DNA from: Streptosporangiaceae bacterium
GTDB taxonomy: Bacteria > Actinomycetota > Actinomycetes > Streptosporangiales > Streptosporangiaceae
Assembly: GCA_030050125.1 (NCBI GenBank)
Contig: JASIJN010000304.1
Span: 1-5,377, forward strand
Direction: 5' to 3'
Length of the DNA: 5,377 nucleotides
Shown in pieces: positions 1-5,377 of this stretch. Below the pieces are notes generated by a model, which saw only the letters and a program-made list of their open reading frames with translations, was not told the DNA's origin and ran no database searches. The translations under genes were made by a program, and so were the position numbers. Position 1 is the first letter of the stretch. Each line of letters begins with the position of its first letter.

Positions 1-1294
1 GCGGCGGGCCGCCGTCCCCCGGGCGGAGGCCCCGCGCGGGCCCGGCGGGCGCGAAATGCACCAGCCGGTTATCCCGCGCCCGGCCGGACATCCGGTGCGT
101 GGCCTCGTCCTTGCGGCCCTCGCCGTCGGCCACCAGCACCTCGACCTCGCGCCCGGCGAACTGCCGGTTGCCGTCCAGCGAGGTCTCCTCGACCAGCGCC
201 GTCAGCCGCTGGTACCGCTCCTGGACGACCTCCGGCGGCACCTGGCCGTCCATGGCGGCCGCCGGGGTGCCGGGCCGGACCGAGTAGCGGAACGTGAACG
301 CCCCCGCGAACCTGGCCCGGCGCACGAGGTCCAGCGTGTCGGCGAAGTCACGTTCGGTCTCCCCCGGGAATCCGACGATGATGTCGGTGGTGATGGCCGC
401 CTCCGGGATCGCCGCCCGGACCTTCCCCAGGATCGCCAGGTACTTGTCCCGCCGGTAGGCACGCCGCATGGCCCGCAGCACCGCGTCCGAGCCGGACTGC
501 AGCGGCATGTGCAGCTGCGGCATCACGTTCGGGGTCTGCGCCATCGCGTCGATGACGTCATCGGTGAAGTCCCTGGGATGCGGCGAGGTGAACCGGACCC
601 GCTCCAGGCCCTCGACCTGGCCGCAGGCCCGGAGCAGCTTGCCGAACGCCAGCCGGTCGCCGAACGCGCTCCCGTAGGAGTTGACGTTCTGGCCCAGCAG
701 CGTGACCTCGACCACCCCGTCGGCGACCAGGGCGCGGATCTCGGCCAGCACGTCCCCGGGGCGCCGGTCTTCCTCGCGGCCGCGCAGGCTGGGCACGATG
801 CAGAACGTGCAGGTGTTGTTGCATCCGACCGATATGGCCACCCAGGCCGAATAGGCGGACTCCCGGCGGGCGGGCAGCACCGAAGGGAACCGTTCCAGCG
901 ACTCGACGATCTCCACCTGGGCCTGCTGCTGCACCCGGGCCCGCTCGAGCAGCGCCGGCAGCGAGCCGATGTTGTGCGTGCCGAACACCACGTCGACCCA
1001 GGGCGCCCTGGCGGTGATCACGTCCCGGTCCTTCTGCGCCAGGCAGCCGCCCACCGCGATCTGCAGCCCGGGGTGGGCGTGCTTGACCGGGAGCAGCTGG
1101 CCCAGGTTGCCGTACAGGCGGTTGTCGGCGTTCTCGCGGACCGCGCAGGTGTTGAAGACGATCACGTCCGGGGTGGCACCCGCCGCGGCGCGCCGGTACC
1201 CGGCCTCCTCGAGCAGGCCGGCCAGGCGCTCGGAATCGTGCATGTTCATCTGGCACCCGTAGGTGCGGATCTCGAAGGTGCCCGGTGAACTCAT
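1..1294 (-). CDS. miaB: tRNA-2-methylthio-N6-dimethylallyladenosine synthase MiaB (3' end cut off by window edge)
   Basis: MiaB is a radical-SAM methylthiotransferase that converts i6A37 to ms2i6A37 in tRNAs reading UNN codons, using two [4Fe-4S] clusters in the cytoplasm. I translated this frame from the ATG at 1294; it stays open to the window edge (431 codons). The N-terminal methylthiotransferase domain (about residues 6-125) carries the three auxiliary-cluster cysteines: C14 in TYGCQMN, C50 in FNTCAVRE and C84 in GGCLAQ. The radical-SAM domain has CxxxCxxC at C158, C162 and C165 ([15 protein letters not shown]). Later family signatures are [42 protein letters not shown] and [10 protein letters not shown]. 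The TRAM domain begins near residue 370 ([16 protein letters not shown], then [15 protein letters not shown]), and its last part lies outside the window. The start is fixed because an in-frame TGA (1303-1301) lies only two codons upstream and the next Met follows the essential C14. No Shine-Dalgarno sequence is visible. MiaB rather than paralogues RimO or MtaB: RimO lacks this set of motifs. The i6A-making partner MiaA is not in the window. Confidence 0.96.
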   Translation of the reverse strand, partial: MSSPGTFEIRTYGCQMNMHDSERLAGLLEEAGYRRAAAGATPDVIVFNTCAVRENADNRLYGNLGQLLPVKHAHPGLQIAVGGCLAQKDRDVITARAPWVDVVFGTHNIGSLPALLERARVQQQAQVEIVESLERFPSVLPARRESAYSAWVAISVGCNNTCTFCIVPSLRGREEDRRPGDVLAEIRALVADGVVEVTLLGQNVNSYGSAFGDRLAFGKLLRACGQVEGLERVRFTSPHPRDFTDDVIDAMAQTPNVMPQLHMPLQSGSDAVLRAMRRAYRRDKYLAILGKVRAAIPEAAITTDIIVGFPGETERDFADTLDLVRRARFAGAFTFRYSVRPGTPAAAMDGQVPPEVVQERYQRLTALVEETSLDGNRQFAGREVEVLVADGEGRKDEATHRMSGRARDNRLVHFAPAGPARGLRPGDGGPP

Positions 1295-1426
1295 CGCCGA
1301 TCATGATATGCGCCCGGCGGGGTAGCCAGCAGCCCGCGCCCGGCTGAATCCGGCGTTTACGGCTTCGCCGTTGCCTTGTGGGTAATCTCCGTCGGGCGGG
1401 CCACCCCGGTGGTGCACCATATCCCT
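1295..1426. promoter_or_regulatory. Divergent intergenic region between miaB and the S9 peptidase gene
   Basis: These 132 bp separate two divergently read genes, so both promoters should lie here. For miaB the best -10-like hexamer is TATCAT on the minus strand (1308-1303). For the peptidase the best I can offer is TAATCT at 1383-1388, without a convincing -35. Small symmetric elements are present: the perfect 8-bp palindrome ATCATGAT (1300-1307), the perfect palindrome GGTGCACC (1411-1418) next to the near-palindrome CCACCCCGGTGG (1401-1412), and a 5-bp stem ACGGC/GCCGT with a 3-nt loop (1359-1371). Any of these could be an operator or leader hairpin, but none matches a regulator site I can name. 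The region is visibly less GC-rich around 1341-1390 than the flanking genes, as expected of promoter DNA. Confidence 0.6.
1303..1308 (-). promoter_or_regulatory. Candidate -10 box of miaB, implying a leaderless or near-leaderless mRNA
   Basis: On the minus strand, TATCAT (five of six matches to TATAAT) ends nine bases before the miaB ATG. A start point about seven bases downstream of the hexamer would fall near 1296, two bases from the ATG at 1294. That agrees with the absence of a Shine-Dalgarno sequence. No good -35 is seen at 16-18 bp spacing, where the sequence is TGCTGG-like. Leaderless mRNAs are common in actinobacteria (known); that this is one is inference. Confidence 0.4.
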
Positions 1427-3598
1427 ATGACACACAGGGCGGGCATCGAAGCAGAGGAAGTGGCGGGCACACCCGGCGACGGGACGGGAACGGCTGAGGG
1501 CGGGGCGGACCTTGGAACCGTCCTCCCGACCGTGCCGTTCGGGGAGTGGCCGTCCCCCATCCTGGCGGCCGATGTGGCCCGCGCCCGGCTGCGGATCGCC
1601 TTCCCCACCGTCGTCGGCGGCGAGGTGTGGTGGCAGGAGGGCAAACCCGAGGAGGGCGGCCGGGTCACCGTGGTGCACCGCTCCGCCGGCGGCAAGCTGA
1701 CCGACCTGCTGCCCGCCCCGTGGAACGCCCGCACCCGCGTGCACGAGTACGGCGGCGTGTCCTACCTGCCGGTGCCGCGCGGCTCGCTGCGGCCCGCCTC
1801 GGCCGGCGGCCGGGGGCCGCGCGGTCACGCGATCGTGTTCGCGAACTATGCCGACCAGCGCCTGTACGTGGCCGGCGCGGAGGCCTCCGAGGGCAAGGGG
1901 GCACCCCAGCCGATCACGCCGGACCCGGGCACGGCCGACGCGGGGGCCGGCGCGTCCGACGAGGCCGGGCTGCGGTACGCCGATTTCGTGCTGTCCCCCG
2001 ACCGCCATGAGATCTGGTGCGTGCAGGAGCGGCACGCCGACGGCAAGGTGAGCCGGTCGATCGTGGCCGTGCCCCTCGACGGCTCCGCCGCCGACGACCC
2101 GGACGCGATCCGGCCGCTGGTCACCGGCGCGGACTTCTTCGCGTTCCCGACCCCCTCGCCCGACGGCAAGCTGCTGGCCTGGATCAGCTGGAATCACCCG
2201 CACATGCCCTGGGACGGCACCGAGCTGCGGGTCGCCCCGGTCACCAAGGGAGGGCGGGGCGAGGGAGGCAAGCGCGGGGGAAGCATCGTGGGCCAGGGCC
2301 GGCTGGTCAAGGGCGGCCTGCGCGAGTCTGTCCTGGCCCCGGCCTGGCGGGACAACACAAGCCTCTACGTGGCGACCGACTGGACCGGCTGGTGGAACAT
2401 CTACCAGGTGGGGCTGGCCGGCGAGCCGCCGCAGGCGCTGTATCCGGCCGAGGAGGAGTTCGCCGGCCCGCTGTGGCTTCTCGGCGCCCGGCCGTTCGCC
2501 CTGCTCGGCGACGGGCGGCTGGCCGTCGTGCACGGCCGCGGCGGCATGCGGCTGGGAGTGCTGGACCCGGACACCTCCGAGCTGACCGATCTCGACCTGC
2601 CGTCGCTGACCGAGTTCAGCCCGGTGCTCACGGCGGACGGCACGGCGATCGCCGGCCTGGCGGGCGGGCCGACGCAGCCGCTGTCGGTGGTGCTGGCGGA
2701 CTCGGCCACGTCCCGCGCGGAGGTGCTCCGGCCCGAGATCGGCCAGGTGCCCGACGAGGCCTATCTCCCCGTCCCGCGCCGCGTCGACCTCGAGGGACGG
2801 TACGGCCGGGTGGTGCACGCCCTGGTCTACCCGCCGTCCAGCCCCGACGCGGCCGGTCCCCCGGACGCACGGCCGCCGTACGTGGTCTGGGTGCACGGCG
2901 GGCCCACCGGCCACGTGGTCGGCCTGCTCGACATGGAGAAGGCGTACTTCACCAGCCGCGGCATCGGGATCATCGACGTGAACTACGGCGGTTCCACCGG
3001 CTACGGCCGGCTGTACCGGGAGCGGCTGCGCCGCCAGTGGGGGATCGTCGACGTCGAGGACGCCGTGGCCGCCGCGCGCTTCCTGGCCGAGACGGGTGAG
3101 GCCGACCCGGCGCGGCTGGCCATCCGGGGCGGGTCGGCCGGCGGCTGGACCGCGCTGGCCGCGGTCACCACGGGCACCGCCGGCGGCGCCGTGTTCAGCG
3201 CGGCCGCCTCGTACTACGGCGTGTCCGACCTGAGCACGTTCGTCGCACATACGCACGACTTCGAGTCCAGGTACCTGGACGGGCTGATCGGGCCGCTGCC
3301 GGGGTTCGAGGCCGTCTACGCCGAGCGCGCCCCGGCCGGCCACGTCACGGACGCGACCTGCCCGGTCCTGCTGCTGCAGGGGCTCGACGACCCGGTCGTG
3401 CCCGCGGAGCAGGCCGAGAGCATCGCCAAGGAACTGGCCGCGCACGGCATCCGCTACGCCTACATCGCGTTCGAGGGCGAGTCGCACGGGTTCCGCGGCG
3501 CCGAGGCGGTGGCCGCCGCGCTGGAGGCGGAAGTCTCGTTCTACGGCCAGATTCTGGGCTTCACGCCGCCGGGCGTTCCCGCGGTCAAGCTGGGGTGA
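1427..3598 (+). CDS. S9 family (prolyl oligopeptidase-type) serine peptidase, probable dipeptidyl/acylaminoacyl peptidase
   Basis: This is a probable cytoplasmic serine peptidase of 723 residues that would cleave short peptides admitted through a beta-propeller. The N-terminal propeller spans about residues 30-430, with family motifs RVHEYGGVSYLPV, LSPDRHEIW, PSPDGKLLAWISWNHPHMPWDG and TDWTGWWNIYQV. The C-terminal alpha/beta-hydrolase domain (about 460-720) has VWVHGGPTG (H490, oxyanion region), NYGGSTGYG (N519-G527), the nucleophile elbow GGSAGGW with S570, D655 in GLDDPVVP and H687 in GESHGF, so the triad is complete. The motif set resembles S9C acylaminoacyl/dipeptidyl peptidases; the exact substrate cannot be read. 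No signal peptide or membrane segment is seen; residues 1-30 are Gly/Thr/Glu-rich and probably disordered. Several Gly/Ala/Arg-rich surface insertions occur, one encoded by a G-quadruplex motif. ATG 1427 was chosen although its ribosome site is weak; in-frame GTGs at 1409 and 1412, or TTG 1376, would add 5-17 unconserved residues. It is divergent from miaB and convergent with rny. Confidence 0.93.
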   Translation: MTHRAGIEAEEVAGTPGDGTGTAEGGADLGTVLPTVPFGEWPSPILAADVARARLRIAFPTVVGGEVWWQEGKPEEGGRVTVVHRSAGGKLTDLLPAPWNARTRVHEYGGVSYLPVPRGSLRPASAGGRGPRGHAIVFANYADQRLYVAGAEASEGKGAPQPITPDPGTADAGAGASDEAGLRYADFVLSPDRHEIWCVQERHADGKVSRSIVAVPLDGSAADDPDAIRPLVTGADFFAFPTPSPDGKLLAWISWNHPHMPWDGTELRVAPVTKGGRGEGGKRGGSIVGQGRLVKGGLRESVLAPAWRDNTSLYVATDWTGWWNIYQVGLAGEPPQALYPAEEEFAGPLWLLGARPFALLGDGRLAVVHGRGGMRLGVLDPDTSELTDLDLPSLTEFSPVLTADGTAIAGLAGGPTQPLSVVLADSATSRAEVLRPEIGQVPDEAYLPVPRRVDLEGRYGRVVHALVYPPSSPDAAGPPDARPPYVVWVHGGPTGHVVGLLDMEKAYFTSRGIGIIDVNYGGSTGYGRLYRERLRRQWGIVDVEDAVAAARFLAETGEADPARLAIRGGSAGGWTALAAVTTGTAGGAVFSAAASYYGVSDLSTFVAHTHDFESRYLDGLIGPLPGFEAVYAERAPAGHVTDATCPVLLLQGLDDPVVPAEQAESIAKELAAHGIRYAYIAFEGESHGFRGAEAVAAALEAEVSFYGQILGFTPPGVPAVKLG
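2248..2265 (+). other. Canonical G-quadruplex motif on the coding strand of the S9 peptidase gene
   Basis: GGGAGGGCGGGGCGAGGG has four runs of at least three G separated by loops of 1, 1 and 3 bases, and a further GGGGG follows at 2276-2280. It lies on the non-template strand and would therefore also be in the mRNA. It encodes part of a loop (residues about 273-287) rich in Gly, Lys and Arg between propeller strands, using GGA and GGG codons that are otherwise scarce here. Formation in the cell is not shown. Confidence 0.6.
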
Positions 3599-3600
3599 GC

Positions 3601-3619
3601 GCGGGCCGCCCTGGCCCGC
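3601..3619. terminator. GC-rich hairpin just after the S9 peptidase stop codon
   Basis: GCGGGCC (3601-3607) and GGCCCGC (3613-3619) are perfect 7-bp inverted arms around the 5-base loop GCCCT, starting two bases after the peptidase TGA. No U-run follows on either strand. A strong stem without a U-tract is frequent at actinobacterial gene ends, and the convergent position suits a bidirectional transcription end or 3'-end stabiliser. Termination itself is inferred. Confidence 0.55.
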
Positions 3620-3628
3620 CGGCCCCGC

Positions 3629-3644
3629 CGCCCGCTAGCGGGCG
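3629..3644. terminator. Perfect 16-bp palindrome spanning the rny stop codon
   Basis: CGCCCGCTAGCGGGCG reads identically on both strands. In RNA it folds as a 6-bp GC stem closed by CUAG. The rny stop codon TAG (3637-3635) lies in the middle, so the last sense codons of rny form one arm. It could act with the hairpin at 3601-3619 as a paired terminator for the converging genes. The palindrome is certain; its function is inferred. Confidence 0.5.
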
Positions 3645-5263
3645 AACTCGATGGCGCGCGACTCCCTGACCACGGTGACCCGGATCTGGCCCGGGTAGGT
3701 CAGCTCGTCCTCGACCTGCTTGGCCACGTCCCTGGCGATCACCTGCGCCTGGATGTCGTCGATGTCGGCGGGCTTGACCATGACCCGGATCTCCCGGCCG
3801 GCCTGCATGGCGAAGACCTTCTCCACGCCGTCGTGGGCCAGCGCGATCTGCTCGAGCCGCTCCAGCCGCTTGACGTAGGCCTCCAGCGACTCCCGTCGCG
3901 CTCCGGGCCGCCCGCCGCTGATCGCGTCCGCGGCCTGGGTCAGGACCGCCTCTACCGTGCGCACCTCGACCTCGTTGTGGTGCGCCTCGATCGCGTGCAC
4001 CACGTCCTCAGGCTCGCCGTACCGCCGCGCGATCTGCGCCCCGATCAGCGCGTGGCTGCCCTGGACCTCGTGTGTCAGCGCCTTGCCGATGTCGTGCAGG
4101 ACCGTGCAGCGCTTCATCAGCGCCGGGTCCAGGCCCAGCTCGCTGGCCATCATCCCGGCGATGTGAGCCGACTCGATCAGGTGCTTCAGTACGTTCTGGC
4201 CGTACGAGGTGCGGTAGCGGAGCCGGCCGAGCAGGTTCGTCAGCTCCGGGTGCATGTCGGTGATGGCCAGGTCCACCAGCGCGTCCTCGCCCGCCTTGAC
4301 GCACAGCTGCTCGATCTCGGCCTTGCTCCGTTCGTGGGCCTCCTCGATCCGCTGCGGGTGAATCCGCCCGTCCAGGACCAGCCGTTCCAGGGTCAGCCGG
4401 CCCACCTCCCGGCGTACCGGGTCGAAGCAGGACAGCAGCACGGCCTCCGGCGTGTCGTCGATGATCAGGTTGACGCCGGTGACGGTCTCGAAGGCCCGGA
4501 TGTTGCGCCCCTCGCGGCCGATGATCCGGCCCTTCATCTCGTCGCCCGGCAGGTGCAGCACGGACACCACGGACTCGCTGGTCTGCTCGCTGGCCACGCG
4601 CTGGATGGCCAGCGTAACGATCTTGCGGGCGCGGGACTGGCCGTCGGCCCTGGCCTCGTTCTCGATGTCCCGGACGATCAGCGTGGCCTCGCGCTTGGCC
4701 TGGTTCTCGATGGTGGCCACCAGCTCCGCCTTGGCCTGCTCGGCGGTCAGGCCGGCCGCCCGCTCCAGCACCTCGCGGCGCTCCTCGTCGAGCCGGTCGA
4801 GTTCCTTGCGCCGCCCGTCCAGGTCCTGGGCCAGCCGGTCCAGGTCCGCGGACCGCTGGTCGACCCGGCGGGCCTCCTCGTCGGTGCGCTGCTCCCGCTC
4901 GGCCAGCCGGCTCTCACGACGCTCCAGGTCCCCGCGGAGCTGCCGGACCTCCTCCTTGACCGCGCGGATCTCGTCTTCGACCTCGCGGCGGCCCTGCGCC
5001 ATCTGCTCGGCCGCGGCCTCGGCCTTCTGCACGATCGACGCGGCGTCGGACTCGGCCCGCTCGCGCAGCAGTTCTGCCTGGCGCACCGCCTCGTCGACCT
5101 GCTGCCGCGTCGCCCCGCCGGCCCGCAGGCTGGTCATGTCGGCCGGCCTGGGGTCGACGCCCAGCCGGGCCGAGGAACGGCGAACCATGAAGAACATCCC
5201 GGCCAGGCACACGATCACCGCGATCGCCAGCACGATCGCCAAGATGCCGATCCCGTTACTCAC
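3635..5263 (-). CDS. rny: Ribonuclease Y (membrane-anchored endoribonuclease)
   Basis: RNase Y is a metal-dependent endoribonuclease that starts mRNA decay at the inner face of the membrane. This copy has 542 residues, close to the usual 510-550. Domain order is complete: a single transmembrane helix at about residues 5-26, followed by RRSSAR, which favours a cytoplasmic C-terminal part; a long charged coiled coil at about 52-200 rich in Glu, Arg and Ala; a KH domain at about 235-300 with the GxxG loop G249-R-E-G252; then an HD domain at about 355-450. HD residues are H361/H367, the H390-D391 pair in VLHDIGKA, H404 in GSHALIGA, and H428-H429 in EAHHNE. The conserved C-terminal region (ADAISGGRPGARRES to GQIRVTVVRE) ends in EFAR. 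The GTG start gives the anchor helix directly after four residues and has a good Shine-Dalgarno site. The gene converges on the S9 peptidase gene, 36 bp away. Annotation is firm, because no other family combines these domains. Mycobacterium tuberculosis lacks it, but many other actinomycetes have it (general knowledge). Confidence 0.97.
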   Translation of the reverse strand: MSNGIGILAIVLAIAVIVCLAGMFFMVRRSSARLGVDPRPADMTSLRAGGATRQQVDEAVRQAELLRERAESDAASIVQKAEAAAEQMAQGRREVEDEIRAVKEEVRQLRGDLERRESRLAEREQRTDEEARRVDQRSADLDRLAQDLDGRRKELDRLDEERREVLERAAGLTAEQAKAELVATIENQAKREATLIVRDIENEARADGQSRARKIVTLAIQRVASEQTSESVVSVLHLPGDEMKGRIIGREGRNIRAFETVTGVNLIIDDTPEAVLLSCFDPVRREVGRLTLERLVLDGRIHPQRIEEAHERSKAEIEQLCVKAGEDALVDLAITDMHPELTNLLGRLRYRTSYGQNVLKHLIESAHIAGMMASELGLDPALMKRCTVLHDIGKALTHEVQGSHALIGAQIARRYGEPEDVVHAIEAHHNEVEVRTVEAVLTQAADAISGGRPGARRESLEAYVKRLERLEQIALAHDGVEKVFAMQAGREIRVMVKPADIDDIQAQVIARDVAKQVEDELTYPGQIRVTVVRESRAIEFAR

Positions 5264-5269
5264 GGTTCA

Positions 5270-5278
5270 CCCCTTCCT
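5270..5278 (-). promoter_or_regulatory. Shine-Dalgarno site of rny
   Basis: On the minus strand AGGAAGGGG ends six bases before the GTG at 5263-5261, which supports this GTG as the start. Another GTG at 5270-5268 is out of frame and stops after four codons. It is the only strong ribosome site in the window, in contrast to the weak or missing ones before miaB and the peptidase gene. Confidence 0.75.
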
Positions 5279-5335
5279 GCTCGCGGCCTCCCGTTACCGC
5301 GGCCCGGTACCAGGAACCTGCCATGCAGCGAGGGG

Positions 5336-5377
5336 TTACTGCGCGCCCGCGGCCATCGCCGCCGACGTGCGGGGCCG
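5336..5377 (-). CDS. Possible 3' end of an upstream minus-strand gene (13 codons and stop)
   Basis: Reading from the right edge, this frame gives RPRTSAAMAAGAQ followed by TAA, with G or C in the third position of all 13 sense codons, as in real genes here. The other two minus frames are also open but have mixed third positions and read across the rny start. If real, the gene ends 72 bp upstream of rny and is co-directional with it. By actinobacterial gene order recX would be a natural candidate, but these residues show no recognisable motif, so I give no name. A fragment this short could be chance. Confidence 0.3.
   Translation of the reverse strand, partial: RPRTSAAMAAGAQ

Noticed and set aside
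56..1288. A 410-codon open frame on the plus strand, opposite miaB
   Set aside because: The minus strand carries every MiaB signature in one frame. The plus-strand product is low-complexity Arg/Pro/Val-rich sequence with no recognisable motif.
558..1304. A 248-codon minus-strand frame starting at the ATG ten bases upstream of miaB
   Set aside because: It is a shifted reading of miaB with no conserved residues, and its ATG probably lies upstream of the miaB transcript start.
1376..1426. A 17-residue N-terminal extension of the peptidase from TTG 1376
   Set aside because: The extension is unlike any S9 family start, TTG is a rare start codon and no ribosome site precedes it. The in-frame GTGs at 1409 and 1412 remain possible alternatives.
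2017..3099. A 360-codon plus-strand frame inside the peptidase gene
   Set aside because: It is a shifted frame of the peptidase, almost entirely Arg, Gly, Ala and Pro, and would break the conserved catalytic domain.
1301..3487. A 728-codon open frame on the minus strand, opposite the S9 peptidase gene
   Set aside because: Very GC-rich genes commonly leave long open antisense frames. The translation is dominated by Arg, Gly, Ala, His and Val with no domain motif, and the plus strand encodes an intact peptidase with all catalytic residues.
5260..5376. A 38-codon minus-strand frame ending in TGA that overlaps the rny GTG, suggesting translational coupling
   Set aside because: Its third codon positions are not GC-biased and the product is a run of Arg, Gly and Pro. 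The frame ending at 5336 fits coding bias better.
1..5377. A hidden mobile element, CRISPR array, tRNA or toxin-antitoxin pair
   Set aside because: No spaced direct repeats, terminal inverted repeats, tRNA-like cloverleaf or transposase motifs were seen. Three housekeeping-type genes fill nearly all of the window.

Overview
The window comes from a very GC-rich genome with almost exclusively G or C at third codon positions, which fits an actinomycete. It cannot be assigned to a genus from sequence alone. It holds three substantial protein-coding genes and three short non-coding gaps. There is no tRNA, rRNA, CRISPR array, insertion sequence or integrase.

Layout, left to right. Positions 1-1294 (minus strand) are the 5' 431 codons of miaB, the radical-SAM tRNA methylthiotransferase; the gene runs off the left edge inside its C-terminal TRAM domain. 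Positions 1295-1426 are a 132-bp divergent intergenic region. It has a -10-like hexamer so close to the miaB start that the miaB mRNA may be leaderless. Positions 1427-3598 (plus strand) encode a cytoplasmic S9 (prolyl oligopeptidase-type) serine peptidase: a beta-propeller followed by an alpha/beta-hydrolase domain with an intact Ser-Asp-His triad. Positions 3599-3634 are a 36-bp convergent gap carrying GC-rich inverted repeats, the second of which covers the stop codon of the next gene. Positions 3635-5263 (minus strand) are rny, a complete RNase Y with membrane anchor, coiled coil, KH and HD domains, a GTG start and a clear Shine-Dalgarno sequence. The last 114 bp are the rny leader and, perhaps, the final 13 codons of another minus-strand gene.

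How the genes relate. RNase Y (mRNA decay) and MiaB (modification of A37 in tRNAs reading UNN codons) are RNA-metabolism genes that, from general knowledge of actinobacterial genomes, tend to lie in one co-directional neighbourhood near recA/recX and miaA. Here the S9 peptidase gene sits between them in the opposite orientation, so miaB needs its own promoter and rny needs a terminator against the convergent peptidase gene. Nothing indicates that the peptidase works with the two RNA genes.

I find no convincing novel system. The points most worth a second look are the possibly leaderless miaB, the stop-codon-spanning palindrome and its interchangeable hairpin arms, a canonical G-quadruplex motif inside the peptidase gene that encodes a Gly/Lys/Arg-rich loop, and the extremely GC-rich Pro/Gly segment in the MiaB TRAM domain.
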